Below, one piece after another: positions 9,781-18,514 of a stretch of DNA of 64,000 bases; positions within the stretch are counted from its first letter, which is position 1, and the number at the start of each line of letters is the position of its first letter. This DNA comes from Halodesulfovibrio spirochaetisodalis. Lineage in GTDB: Bacteria; Desulfobacterota; Desulfovibrionia; Desulfovibrionales; Desulfovibrionaceae. The stretch spans positions 51,325-115,324 of the forward strand of contig NZ_JXMS01000010.1 of assembly GCF_001672295.1 (NCBI RefSeq). Direction: 5' to 3'. The notes beneath the pieces were generated by a model, which had not been told where the DNA came from, made no database searches, and saw only the letters and a program-made list of their open reading frames with translations. The position numbers and the translations under genes are program-made.

Positions 9781-10977
9781 ATGTCCAAAGTGTTGATCAT
9801 CGGCGCTGGCGGCGTCGGCGGCGTATGTGTACACAAGTGTGCACAGGTTCCTGAAGTATTCTCTGAGATTGTTCTCGCATCCCGTACCATTGAAAAATGC
9901 GATGCAATTGCAGCTTCCGTAAAAGAAAGAACAGGTCGCGATATCGTGACCGACACCGTTGATGCGGATAACGTACCTGAGCTTGTTGAGCTTATTAACA
10001 AACACAAGCCGGTTCTCGTTATCAACCTTGCCCTGCCGTATCAGGATCTCACCATCATGGACGCATGTCTCGAAACTGGCGTTCATTACCTTGATACTGC
10101 CAACTACGAGCCGCTCGACGAAGCAAAGTTCGAATACAAATGGCAGTGGGAGTATCAGGATCGCTTTAAAGAAAAAGGCCTGATGGCGCTCCTCGGTTCC
10201 GGTTTTGATCCAGGCGTAACCAACGTTTTCTGCGCACACGCAATGAAGCACCAGTTTGATGAAATTCATCAGCTTGATATCATCGACTGCAACGCAGGCG
10301 ACCACGGTCATCCGTTTGCAACCAACTTCAACCCGGAAATCAACATCCGTGAAGTAACCGCAAACGGCCGTTACTGGGAACACGGCGAATGGATTGAAAC
10401 TGACCCGCTCAGCTTCTCCATGAACTATGACTTCCCTGAAGGCATCGGCCCTAAAAAGTGTTTCCTCATGTACCACGAAGAGCTTGAGTCTCTCGTCAAA
10501 CACCTGAAAGGTCTTAAACGTGCACGTTTCTGGATGACCTTCTCAGACCAGTACCTGAACCACCTTAAAGTGCTCGAAAACGTAGGCATGACCCGTATCG
10601 ACACTGTTAAGTATAACGGTCAGGACATTGTACCGCTCAAGTTTCTCAAAGAAGTTCTTCCAGAGCCTGCAGGGCTTGGCGAACGCACTAAAGGGCGTAC
10701 ATGCATTGGTTGCCGCATTAAAGGTATGAAAGACGGTGAACCGAAAGATTACTACATCTACAACATTTGCGACCACGAAGAAGCATTCAAAGAAGTTGCT
10801 TCTCAGGCTGTTTCCTACACCACAGGTGTACCAGCCATGATCGGCGCAATGCTTATGCTCACCGGCAAATGGACAGGCGAAGGCGTATTCAATATGGAAG
10901 AGCTTGACCCAGATCCATTCATGGAAAAACTCAACATTCACGGTCTCCCATGGACAGAAGTTACCTTCAAAAATTAG
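9781..10977 (+). CDS. Carboxyspermidine/carboxynorspermidine dehydrogenase
   Basis: The 398-residue enzyme belongs to the saccharopine dehydrogenase family. It has an N-terminal Rossmann motif IGAGGVGG (residues 6-13) and GSGFDPGVTNVF near 140. In the alternative spermidine route, the family reductively condenses aspartate semialdehyde with putrescine to carboxyspermidine, or with diaminopropane to the nor-form. Context supports this over lysine metabolism: speA lies upstream and nspC overlaps its 3' end by 28 bases. A GGAG site lies 8 bases before the ATG. Confidence 0.92.
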   Translation: MSKVLIIGAGGVGGVCVHKCAQVPEVFSEIVLASRTIEKCDAIAASVKERTGRDIVTDTVDADNVPELVELINKHKPVLVINLALPYQDLTIMDACLETGVHYLDTANYEPLDEAKFEYKWQWEYQDRFKEKGLMALLGSGFDPGVTNVFCAHAMKHQFDEIHQLDIIDCNAGDHGHPFATNFNPEINIREVTANGRYWEHGEWIETDPLSFSMNYDFPEGIGPKKCFLMYHEELESLVKHLKGLKRARFWMTFSDQYLNHLKVLENVGMTRIDTVKYNGQDIVPLKFLKEVLPEPAGLGERTKGRTCIGCRIKGMKDGEPKDYYIYNICDHEEAFKEVASQAVSYTTGVPAMIGAMLMLTGKWTGEGVFNMEELDPDPFMEKLNIHGLPWTEVTFKN

Positions 10978-12107
10978 ACCTGACCCGCCTGCCTTCTCCA
11001 TGCTTTGTTGTGGATGAAGCAAAGCTTGCGGATAACGCGGCGATACTGGATTCCGTTCAACAGCGTACAGGAGCTAAAATCCTCCTCGCGCTCAAAGGAT
11101 TTGCAACCTACAGCACTTTCCCTGTGCTCAAGGGCATCCTGCACGGAACCTGCGCCAGCTCTCCGCACGAGGCGAGACTGGGACGTGAAGAATTTGGCGG
11201 CGAAGTGCACAGCTTCGCCGCTGCATATTCTGATGACGATATGGCAGAGCTTATCCAATACTCTGACCACATCGTATTCAACTCCTTTGCGCAACTTCGC
11301 AAATACCGTCCACTCATTCAGGCAGCAGAACGCACCATCAAAATTGGGGTGCGCGTTAACCCGCAGCATTCAGAAGGCACAACGCCTATCTATGACCCAT
11401 GCTCTCCGGGTTCACGCCTTGGTGTACGCCTTGAAAACTTTGATGAACACGACCTCGAAGGAGTGTCCGGTCTGCACTTCCACACGCTGTGTGAACAAGA
11501 TGCCGATGCACTCGACCGTACCCTCGAAGCCGTTGAAAAGCAGTTCGGGCATCTCCTCCACAACATGGAGTGGCTTAACTTTGGCGGCGGACATCACATC
11601 ACTCGTGAAGGATACGACATTGAACGCCTCTGCGCCTGCATAGAGCGCGCAAAAAACCGTTACAATGTTCAGGTATACCTTGAACCGGGAGAAGCCGTAG
11701 CGCTCGACGCAGGCATCCTCGTAGCCACCGTCCTCGACGTAATCAAAGCAGACATGGATATCGCCATCCTTGATGCATCCGCTGCATGCCACATGCCGGA
11801 TGTGCTCGAAATGCCGTACCGTCCATTCGTCATTGATTCCGCTGAAAAAGGTGGCAAAACCCACTCCTACCGCTTTGCCGGAAAATCCTGCCTTGCAGGA
11901 GACGTTATCGGAGAATATTCCTTCGATACTCCGCTCAAAGCCGGAGACAGGCTCGCTTTCACAGACATGGCAATCTACTCCATGGTGAAAACAAACACCT
12001 TTAACGGGCTGCAGCTTCCTGCAATCGCTCGATACAACCCGAACTCTGATGAACTGCACATCGTCCGCGAATTTGGATACGACGATTTCAAGTGCCGCTT
12101 ATCGTAG
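10950..12107 (+). CDS. nspC: Carboxynorspermidine/carboxyspermidine decarboxylase
   Basis: This PLP enzyme of the fold-III alanine-racemase-like class decarboxylates carboxy(nor)spermidine to (nor)spermidine. The 385-residue length fits NspC. Visible are the PLP lysine in LLALKGFATYS (near residue 49), the phosphate-binding LNFGGGHHI (near 209-217) and the cofactor/substrate region near YLEPGEA. The ATG lies inside the end of the dehydrogenase gene (28-base overlap), so translation is probably coupled. With speA and speB present, the product is most likely spermidine. Confidence 0.93.
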   Translation: MDRSYLQKLDLTRLPSPCFVVDEAKLADNAAILDSVQQRTGAKILLALKGFATYSTFPVLKGILHGTCASSPHEARLGREEFGGEVHSFAAAYSDDDMAELIQYSDHIVFNSFAQLRKYRPLIQAAERTIKIGVRVNPQHSEGTTPIYDPCSPGSRLGVRLENFDEHDLEGVSGLHFHTLCEQDADALDRTLEAVEKQFGHLLHNMEWLNFGGGHHITREGYDIERLCACIERAKNRYNVQVYLEPGEAVALDAGILVATVLDVIKADMDIAILDASAACHMPDVLEMPYRPFVIDSAEKGGKTHSYRFAGKSCLAGDVIGEYSFDTPLKAGDRLAFTDMAIYSMVKTNTFNGLQLPAIARYNPNSDELHIVREFGYDDFKCRLS

Positions 12108-12157
12108 GTTGTTTTGTCGGCGTAGTTCTTATTTTTCTTTTTTTTTGCCTTCGGCGA

Positions 12158-12208
12158 CCAGAGAACCTTTTTTGAAAAAAAGGTCCTCTGGACTCTCCAA
12201 AAAACTTT
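12158..12208 (+). repeat. Dispersed palindromic repeat, type A, copy 1
   Basis: An arm beginning CCAGAGAACC pairs with GGTCCTCTGG around a short A/T core, followed by ACTCTCCAAAAAACTTT. The same layout and tail recur at 14857-14904. It may also act as the nspC terminator. Confidence 0.5.
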
Positions 12209-12477
12209 ACCTGCGATTCAATCCCGTTTTTTCCCCCACCTCGCGGCTTTTGCGCCACGACCTTTCATCCCTCACGTCTCTTTATTCAGTATAACATTTC
12301 CTTTTAAAATCTTGCTGCACTCCCCCTGTTACTCAATCCGCTTACGCTTCCAACTCAATTCATTCTCTCTCCCATCTTTCTTCATATCTTCCACCAAATT
12401 CTCAGTTCCTCTTTATTACTATCTGACCATCTCAAGACAATAGCATTTCCCTCGTAATTCCATCAGTCCGACTCACG

Positions 12478-12616
12478 CAGCGAAGTGTCGCTGGTGTTTT
12501 CAACGTAAGACCCTCGCGCTGTTTTTCGTACCTAACGCTGTCTGTACACTGAACTGTGTGATTCCGCGAATAGCCCGAGGGACTGAAGATGAAAACACCA
12601 GCAACATTTCGCGCTG
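12478..12616. repeat. Large imperfect inverted repeat upstream of speB
   Basis: The left arm (12478-12502) and right arm (12590-12616) can pair over about 25 positions with two extra bases in one arm. An inner 6-bp pair (CCCTCG at 12511-12516 with CGAGGG at 12576-12581) continues the stem. It could be a very long hairpin in RNA or a small non-autonomous mobile element; no clear target-site duplication is visible. Confidence 0.55.
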
Positions 12617-12660
12617 CTTCCCCCATCCCCAACAGTATTCCTGTGTTGGCACCAGCAGTA

Positions 12661-12689
12661 TTGCCAACAAATTCGACACAACGTATAAT
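12661..12689 (+). promoter_or_regulatory. Strong sigma-70-type promoter of speB
   Basis: TTGCCA (12661-12666) and a perfect TATAAT (12684-12689) are separated by 17 bases. The predicted start of transcription falls at or next to the A of the speB ATG (12696), predicting a leaderless mRNA. Confidence 0.7.
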
Positions 12690-12695
12690 TTTTCT

Positions 12696-13565
12696 ATGAA
12701 TAGATTTTTAGCATCAGAACTTGAAGAAACAACACCGGAACAATGCACTTTTCAAATTGTTCCGGTTCCTTTTGAAGCAACGGTTTCCTATGGCGGGGGT
12801 ACTGCGGAAGGCCCACAAGCTATTCTTGAAGCGTCCGACCAACTCGAATTATGGGATGGTGAATCCATTCCTGCAGATGAGGGTATTTTCACTCACGAAC
12901 CGGTTGACTGTACTGGCCCTGCAGAACAGATTCTTGCCCGTATTGAAGCAGCAGTAACATCTGCTTCTGCGCATGGTATTCCTGTCATGCTTGGTGGCGA
13001 ACATTCTGTCACTCTGGGTGCCTTACGTGCGTTAAAAAAGAAGCACGGCACATTCGGCATAGTCCAGTTTGATGCCCATGCTGACTTACGTAAAGCGTAC
13101 GAAGGCGATCCATATAGCCATGCATCAGTTATGCACCGTGCACTTGAACTGGAACTTCCTGTATTTCAGCTTGGTGTACGCGCTTTTTGTACAGAAGAAC
13201 GCGAAGTTCGCGCTAAGCATAATATCCCGCATATTGATGCGAAAGACCTGGCACTTAAACCACTGCCGGAAAATTTGCTGCCTGAAAATTTTCCTGAGAA
13301 CATATACATTACGTTTGATGTAGACGGGCTTGACCCTTCTGTTATCCGTGCAACCGGCACGCCTGTTCCAGGTGGAATTCAATGGTGGCAGGCTATCACC
13401 TTACTTGAGAAAGCTGTTGAAAAAAGAAATGTTATCGGATGCGATGTGGTTGAACTTGCACCGCAGGAAGGCGATCATGCTTCTGATTTTGCTGCTGCTC
13501 AACTCACCTACTCAATGATGGGTATTATTCAGCGTTCCCGCAAGGCAGCAGAAGATAACAGCTAG
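12696..13565 (+). CDS. speB: Agmatinase
   Basis: The enzyme hydrolyses agmatine to putrescine and urea. It is an arginase/ureohydrolase with the binuclear manganese ligands visible in GGEHSVTLG, FDAHADLR and TFDVDGLDPS. I start it at the ATG at 12696 (289 residues), where the sequence MNRFLASE opens a normal agmatinase; the frame upstream is unrelated repeat DNA. There is no Shine-Dalgarno sequence, but a consensus promoter places transcription at this ATG. It completes arginine to agmatine to putrescine, feeding the spermidine branch upstream. A strong bidirectional terminator follows. Confidence 0.93.
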   Translation: MNRFLASELEETTPEQCTFQIVPVPFEATVSYGGGTAEGPQAILEASDQLELWDGESIPADEGIFTHEPVDCTGPAEQILARIEAAVTSASAHGIPVMLGGEHSVTLGALRALKKKHGTFGIVQFDAHADLRKAYEGDPYSHASVMHRALELELPVFQLGVRAFCTEEREVRAKHNIPHIDAKDLALKPLPENLLPENFPENIYITFDVDGLDPSVIRATGTPVPGGIQWWQAITLLEKAVEKRNVIGCDVVELAPQEGDHASDFAAAQLTYSMMGIIQRSRKAAEDNS

Positions 13566-13600
13566 TAACCTAACTCATTTCAAGCCGTATAAAAAACACA

Positions 13601-13647
13601 AAAAAGCCAAACTCGAACACGCAAGGATGTGTTGAGTTTGGCTTTTT
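13601..13647. terminator. Bidirectional terminator between speB and leuB
   Basis: Long arms (13601-13620 and 13629-13647) pair with one bulge and carry A-run and T-run ends on both strands, so it can serve converging speB and leuB. Confidence 0.9.
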
Positions 13648-13723
13648 CGTCATGACGCACTAATTGTGCAAAGTATCATCAAGCTATCTGCTCTACTATA
13701 GAAAGAGCAGACTCTGTTTTTTT

Positions 13724-14797
13724 CTACAAACGCTCTACTACAAGGTTACCCATGGTGTTACAGCCAACAAGGGTTCCACCGTCAGACATGATGTCTCCGG
13801 TTCTGTAGCCTTCACGAAGCACTTTCTGTACAGCGTCTTCGATTGCGTTTGCCTCTTTAATGAGGTTGAAGGAATGACGCAGCATCATTGCCATGGAAAG
13901 GATGGATGCAAGCGGGTTTGCTTTATTCTGACCTGCGATGTCCGGTGCTGAACCGTGGATAGGCTCAAAAAGGCCGGAGCCTGATTTATTCAAAGAAGCA
14001 GACGGAAGCATACCGATAGAGCCGGTGATTACTGCCGCTTCATCAGAAAGGATGTCACCGAAGAGGTTGCCTGTCACAACAACGTCGAACTGGTTCGGAT
14101 CGCGAACCAACTGCATTGCAGCGTTATCAACGTACATGTGGGAAAGCTCAACTTCAGGGTATTCTGCTGCCACTTCTTCAACTACAGCTCTCCAGAGACG
14201 GGACACTTCAAGCACGTTTGCTTTGTCCACAGAACACACACGCTTGTCACGCTTCATGGCTGCTTCAAATGCAGTACGTGCAATGCGGCGTACTTCGTCT
14301 TCATTGTATACCATTGTGTTATAGCCGTAGCGGATGCCGTCACGCACTTCCTGTCCCTGAGGCTGACCGAAGTAAATACCACCGGTAAGTTCACGGACAA
14401 CCATCACATCAATACCGTTTTCTACGATATCAGGACGAAGGAAGCATGCGCTTGAAAGCTCAGGGAACAACTTTGCAGGACGAAGGTTAGCAAATAAGCC
14501 AAGTTCCTTACGGATACCGAGCAAACCAGCTTCCGGACGGGTAGCACCATCAAGGTTATCCCATTTAGGGCCACCAACAGCACCAAGGAATACTGCGTCA
14601 GCTTTCTTACACGCGTCTACAGTCTCCTGCGGTAACGGCTTGCCAGTCGCATCAATAGCGCAACCGCCGATTAACTCTTCAGTCAATGTTACGTTGTGAC
14701 CAAACTTGTCTGCGACTTTTTTTAAGACTGCAACTGCCTGCTCGGTGATTTCCGGCCCGATGCCGTCACCCGGCAATAACACGATGTTCATATCCAT
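13724..14797 (-). CDS. leuB: 3-Isopropylmalate dehydrogenase
   Basis: The 357-residue enzyme oxidatively decarboxylates 3-isopropylmalate in leucine synthesis. Visible are [10 protein letters not shown] (residues 7-16), the substrate arginines in the RPAKLFPEL region, the YFGQPQG segment of LeuB, and the [12 protein letters not shown] metal/NAD site followed by [11 protein letters not shown] and [21 protein letters not shown] ribosome site precedes the ATG. It is last in the leuA-leuC-leuD-leuB operon, separated from leuD by 194 bases containing a dispersed repeat. Confidence 0.96.
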   Translation of the reverse strand: MDMNIVLLPGDGIGPEITEQAVAVLKKVADKFGHNVTLTEELIGGCAIDATGKPLPQETVDACKKADAVFLGAVGGPKWDNLDGATRPEAGLLGIRKELGLFANLRPAKLFPELSSACFLRPDIVENGIDVMVVRELTGGIYFGQPQGQEVRDGIRYGYNTMVYNEDEVRRIARTAFEAAMKRDKRVCSVDKANVLEVSRLWRAVVEEVAAEYPEVELSHMYVDNAAMQLVRDPNQFDVVVTGNLFGDILSDEAAVITGSIGMLPSASLNKSGSGLFEPIHGSAPDIAGQNKANPLASILSMAMMLRHSFNLIKEANAIEDAVQKVLREGYRTGDIMSDGGTLVGCNTMGNLVVERL

Positions 14798-14856
14798 TTG
14801 TCTTTCCTCGATGAAACTTTTCGTAATTTAGCAGGAGAAGTAAGCCTCGGGTGGCT

Positions 14857-14904
14857 AGAGCCCCCTTTTCAAAAAGGCTTCTCTTAAACTCTCCTAAAAC
14901 TTTT
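14857..14904. repeat. Dispersed palindromic repeat, type A, copy 2
   Basis: AGAGCCCCCTTTTCAAAAAGGCTTCTCT forms an imperfect hairpin followed by AAACTCTCCTAAAACTTTTA (described in two parts). Layout and tail match the copy at 12158-12208. It sits in the leuD-leuB spacer. Confidence 0.5.
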
Positions 14905-14991
14905 ATATGCGAGCTGTACGTATATTCGGTACACACTCAGCGGCTCATACTCCATCATTCATTAATTTCAGGAGTAGTTGTCGTAACATTC

Positions 14992-15489
14992 TTACTTGTT
15001 TTTCAGCTTTTCGCTTACGTATGGAATGAGTCCACCGTTATCAACGAAGTCACGCATAAACTGTGGAAGCGGCGGGAATTCGATAACTTTACCTGTAGTG
15101 ACGTTCACTACGGTACCTGCTTCGATATCTACGGAAACAACATGCCCGTCTTCAATGTGAACAATCTCTTCACCGATTTCGATGAGAAGGAGTCCCATGT
15201 TGAAGCTGTTACGGTAGAAAATACGGGCAAAAGAGTGTGCCACAACAACTTTCATACCTGCACCGAGGATAGAAATCGGTGCGTGTTCACGTGATGAACC
15301 ACAACCGAAGTTCTCACCGGCAACCATGATGTCGCCTTCTGTTACACGCTCTACCCAGCCTTCTTCGAGGCCTTCCATGCAGTTTTCACCAAGTTCTTTC
15401 TCGTCAGTTGTTACGAGAAAACGCGCCGGAATGATGGCATCTGTATCTATGTGATCGCCCACTTTGTGAGCTTTACCTTGTAAGGTCAT
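14992..15489 (-). CDS. leuD: 3-Isopropylmalate dehydratase, small subunit
   Basis: LeuD pairs with LeuC to isomerise 2- to 3-isopropylmalate. It shows the short, archaeal-type small subunit with [12 protein letters not shown] near the start and [11 protein letters not shown] (about 62-72), the swivelling-domain loop. I start it at the ATG at 15489 (165 residues) because GGGAG lies 8 bases upstream; the ATG at 15495 is only 2 bases from it, and the longer frame to 15579 runs through unrelated spacer sequence. Its spacer from leuC carries a GC-rich dispersed repeat. Confidence 0.95.
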   Translation of the reverse strand: MTLQGKAHKVGDHIDTDAIIPARFLVTTDEKELGENCMEGLEEGWVERVTEGDIMVAGENFGCGSSREHAPISILGAGMKVVVAHSFARIFYRNSFNMGLLLIEIGEEIVHIEDGHVVSVDIEAGTVVNVTTGKVIEFPPLPQFMRDFVDNGGLIPYVSEKLKNK

Positions 15490-15590
15490 GGTCATTTCTC
15501 CCAAAAAAGAATCAAATCGTTTGTGATTGAACCCAAGAACCACCAGCTGACTGGCGTACTCTTGTTCTCCAATCACCACTCACCTATTCG

Positions 15591-15660
15591 CGGTCAAGGG
15601 GGCGTCCCCCTTGTGGGGTGCAGGGGCAAAGCCCCGCCCGCCGGAGGCAGCAAGCCTCCA
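15591..15660 (+). repeat. GC-rich dispersed repeat, type B, copy 1
   Basis: GGTCAAGGGGGCGTCCCCCTT is followed by a GGGGCAAAGCCCC hairpin and GCCCGCCGGAGGC. An inverted, diverged copy lies at 58231-58286. This copy sits inside the leuC-leuD spacer. Confidence 0.6.
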
Positions 15661-15668
15661 TATATCCG

Positions 15669-16925
15669 CTACAACTTGCGTGGGTCTGCAATTTCACCAG
15701 CCAACGCACTTGCTGCTGCTACAGCAGGGCTGGAGAGGTAAACTTCAGACTCAAGGCTGCCCATGCGTCCTTTGAAGTTACGGTTTGTAGTAGCTACTGC
15801 CACTTCACCGTCAGCAAGGATGCCCATGTGACCGCCAAGGCAAGGACCACAGGTTGCAGGACCAACGATACAACCGGAATCCATAAAGGTTTCAATCAAC
15901 CCTTCACGTAATGCCTGCTTCCAGATGTTTGGTGTTGCAGGAAGTACGATTGCGCGGGTGTGGGAAGCCACTTTACGGCCTTTAAGCACTGCTGCTGCTT
16001 CACGTAAGTCGCTGATACGACCGTTGGTACAGGAGCCGATAACGACCTGATCAACTTTTTTCGGATCTACATTTTCTACTGGATGCACGTTATCCGGTAA
16101 ATGCGGGCATGCAACCATTGGAGACATGTTTGAGACATCAAAGGTAATAACCTGTTCGTACTCTGCGCCTTCATCCGGTGTGAGTGCTTCGTCGTTACGA
16201 CCACGTGCAGCGGTGTACTCGAGTGTTTTTGCGTCTACAGGGAAGAGACCGCACTTACCACCAGCTTCAATTGCCATGTTGGCAATAGTCATACGACCTT
16301 CTACGTCGAGAGCATCCACAGTGGAGCCACCGAATTCGAGTGCTTTGTAAAGAGCACCGGAAACGCCGATTTCACCGATGAGACGGAGGATAAGATCCTT
16401 TGCACCGACAAACTCAGGAAGCTCACCATTGAAGATTGCACGGATTGTAGGAGGAACTTTGAACCATGTGGAACCAAGTGCCATACCGCCAGCTACGTCA
16501 GTAGAACCAAGACCGGTAGCAAATGCGCCAAGACCGCCGTAAGTACAGGTGTGGGAGTCTGCACCAATTACGATGTCACCAGGGCCTACGAGTCCAAGCT
16601 CAGGCAAAAGTGCATGTTCTACGCCGCAATCACCACCTTCGTAGTAGTGAGTAATGTTCTGTTCCTGCGCAAATTCACGGGTGTTTTTTACCTGAATTGC
16701 GGATGCGATGTCTTTTTGCGGAGTAAAGTGGTCCATTACGAGAGCCACTTTGTCTTTATCAAACACAGATTTTGCGCCCATTGCCTTGAAAGATTTAATG
16801 GCAAGCGGTGCAGTAATATCGTTTGCAAGAACCAAAGATACGTCACACTGAACGATCTGTCCGGTTCCTTCGATTTTTTGATCTGTGTGTCTCTGTAAGA
16901 TTTTTTGTGCGAGTGTGTGCGCCAT
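15669..16925 (-). CDS. leuC: 3-Isopropylmalate dehydratase, large subunit
   Basis: The 418-residue subunit is the short, archaeal-type aconitase-superfamily form, not the roughly 470-residue enterobacterial LeuC. The 4Fe-4S ligands are visible in VIGSCTNGR and in the pair CIVGPATCGPC; GADSHTCTYGGLGAFATG and ARGRNDEALT are also present. The ATG follows leuA by 5 bases with a GGAGG site inside the leuA end, so it is translationally coupled. It forms the isomerase with LeuD. Confidence 0.95.
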   Translation of the reverse strand: MAHTLAQKILQRHTDQKIEGTGQIVQCDVSLVLANDITAPLAIKSFKAMGAKSVFDKDKVALVMDHFTPQKDIASAIQVKNTREFAQEQNITHYYEGGDCGVEHALLPELGLVGPGDIVIGADSHTCTYGGLGAFATGLGSTDVAGGMALGSTWFKVPPTIRAIFNGELPEFVGAKDLILRLIGEIGVSGALYKALEFGGSTVDALDVEGRMTIANMAIEAGGKCGLFPVDAKTLEYTAARGRNDEALTPDEGAEYEQVITFDVSNMSPMVACPHLPDNVHPVENVDPKKVDQVVIGSCTNGRISDLREAAAVLKGRKVASHTRAIVLPATPNIWKQALREGLIETFMDSGCIVGPATCGPCLGGHMGILADGEVAVATTNRNFKGRMGSLESEVYLSSPAVAAASALAGEIADPRKL

Positions 16926-16930
16926 GACTG

Positions 16931-18451
16931 TTAGCCCTCCGAGTTCATTTTATCGAGTCTGTTTAAAGCGTTCAGGAATGCTCTTGCGCTAGCTGCAATG
17001 ATGTCAGGATCGGATCCACGACCAACTGAGCTGCATCCATTTTCTTCGAGGCGCACGGTTACCTCGCCCTGTGCATCTCCGCCACTGGTGATGGCGTTTA
17101 CACTGTATCGTTTCAGCTTTGGTGAGCGGCCAACGATCTGGGAAATGGTTTTAAATACAGCGTCAATCGGCCCTGCGCCGAATGTAGTGTGCTCTCTGCG
17201 GATACCGTTGATTTCCATTACCACGGCAGCGGACGGAGGCACTCCCACATCACTGGACTGAACGGAGAGATGTACCAGTCTGTATTTGTCCGGGATACGG
17301 TAGACTTCTTCAAGGATAATCGCCTCGATGTCTGCGTCGTATACCTTCTCTTTTTTATCTGCGAGGCGCTTAACTGCCTCAAAAACAATCTGTAATTCGT
17401 CATCTTCCAACGGGTAGCCGAGTTCGGTTGTTTTGCCTTTAATGGCGTTACGACCGGAGTGCTTGCCGAGGATAATATCTGTTTTTTCGCGTCCTACGGA
17501 TTCAGGTGTCATGATCTCATAGGTTTCACGGTTCTTGAGCATACCGTCCTGATGGATACCGGACTCGTGAGCAAAAGCGTTTGCGCCGACGATTGCCTTG
17601 TTCGCAGGAATCGGCTGGCCAATGATCATGGAGAGCAAACGACAAGTCGGGAACAACTGTTCAGACTTAACGTTGGTATCGATACCGTAGTAATCAGCAC
17701 GGGTGCGTAAAGCCATAATGAGTTCTTCGAGCGCTGCGTTACCTGCCCGTTCACCAATACCGGAAATAGTCACTTCTGCCTGTCTGGCACCGGCATTGAT
17801 CGCAGCGAGAGTGTTAGCCACGGCGAGGCCGAGGTCATTATGACAATGCACGCTGAATACAGCCTTGTGGCTGTTGCTGGCGTTCTCAATCACGTGGCGA
17901 ACCATGTCGCCGAATTCCTGAGGCTGTGCATACCCCACAGTGTCAGGAATGTTGATGGTAGTAGCACCAGCGTTGATTGCTGTTTCTGCAACTTTTGCGA
18001 GGAAGTCCCAGTCGGAACGGGAAGCATCTTCAGCAGAAAATTCGATGTTGGATGTGTACTTGGCTGCATGCTTCACAGCCGCTTCAGTCATTTCCAAAAC
18101 CTGTTCCGGTGTTTTGCGGAGTTTGTACTCCATGTGCACCGGACTGGTTGCTAAGAAGGTATGAATTCGTGGATGCTCCGCGTCTTTAATTGCATCCCAG
18201 CACCTGTCAATATCCGCCGCCATCGCACGACACAAACCAGCTACCTGTGAGTGTTTGATGGTTTGTGCGATTTTGCGTACTGCCTCAAAATCCCCTTGGC
18301 TTGCAGCAGGAAAACCTGCTTCCATAATATCGACACCCAGACTCTCGAGCTCACGCGCAAGACGAATCTTTTCGTTCTGGTTCATGGTTGCGCCTGGAGA
18401 CTGTTCTCCATCTCTCAAAGTGGTATCGAAAATGTATAAGCGATCGGACAT
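16931..18451 (-). CDS. leuA: 2-Isopropylmalate synthase
   Basis: LeuA condenses acetyl-CoA with 2-ketoisovalerate, the committed step to leucine. The 506-residue protein has FDTTLRDGEQSPG (residues 8-20), the metal-binding HCHNDLGLA (near 200), the GANAFAHESGIHQDG region, and a C-terminal LeuA dimer domain (about 385-500) that normally binds leucine for feedback inhibition. Its ribosome site GGAG lies 6 bases before the ATG and can be masked by an adjacent CTCC. A Leu-rich leader peptide lies 63 bases upstream. Confidence 0.95.
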   Translation of the reverse strand: MSDRLYIFDTTLRDGEQSPGATMNQNEKIRLARELESLGVDIMEAGFPAASQGDFEAVRKIAQTIKHSQVAGLCRAMAADIDRCWDAIKDAEHPRIHTFLATSPVHMEYKLRKTPEQVLEMTEAAVKHAAKYTSNIEFSAEDASRSDWDFLAKVAETAINAGATTINIPDTVGYAQPQEFGDMVRHVIENASNSHKAVFSVHCHNDLGLAVANTLAAINAGARQAEVTISGIGERAGNAALEELIMALRTRADYYGIDTNVKSEQLFPTCRLLSMIIGQPIPANKAIVGANAFAHESGIHQDGMLKNRETYEIMTPESVGREKTDIILGKHSGRNAIKGKTTELGYPLEDDELQIVFEAVKRLADKKEKVYDADIEAIILEEVYRIPDKYRLVHLSVQSSDVGVPPSAAVVMEINGIRREHTTFGAGPIDAVFKTISQIVGRSPKLKRYSVNAITSGGDAQGEVTVRLEENGCSSVGRGSDPDIIAASARAFLNALNRLDKMNSEG

Positions 18452-18457
18452 TGTTTT

Positions 18458-18468
18458 CTCCTGTGGAG
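18458..18468 (-). promoter_or_regulatory. Hairpin covering the leuA ribosome site
   Basis: On the minus strand CTCC-ACA-GGAG can fold on itself and would hide the leuA Shine-Dalgarno sequence. An upstream GAGAGGTT (complement of 18507-18514) can pair in part with AACTC and release GGAG. This is a possible translational switch following the leader peptide. Confidence 0.35.
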
Positions 18469-18514
18469 TTACTTTTTTATTCTAATTCATAAACTAATTT
18501 CACATAAACCTCTC

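Larger units (their letters stand above)
12108..12660. other. Non-coding stretch between nspC and the speB promoter
   Basis: The 553 bases contain no gene I can support. They hold a dispersed palindromic repeat (12158-12208), a pyrimidine-rich stretch (about 12290-12420) and a large imperfect inverted repeat (12478-12616). The frame of agmatinase extends back to 12558 through this repeat, but that N-terminal extension does not resemble the enzyme. Confidence 0.6.

Noticed and set aside
12558..12695. 46-residue extension of agmatinase
   Set aside because: It is read from an inverted repeat and has no counterpart in the family; the promoter lies downstream of its start.
15500..15579. N-terminal extension of leuD
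   Set aside because: The extra residues come from spacer DNA; the ribosome site and family alignment place the start at 15489.
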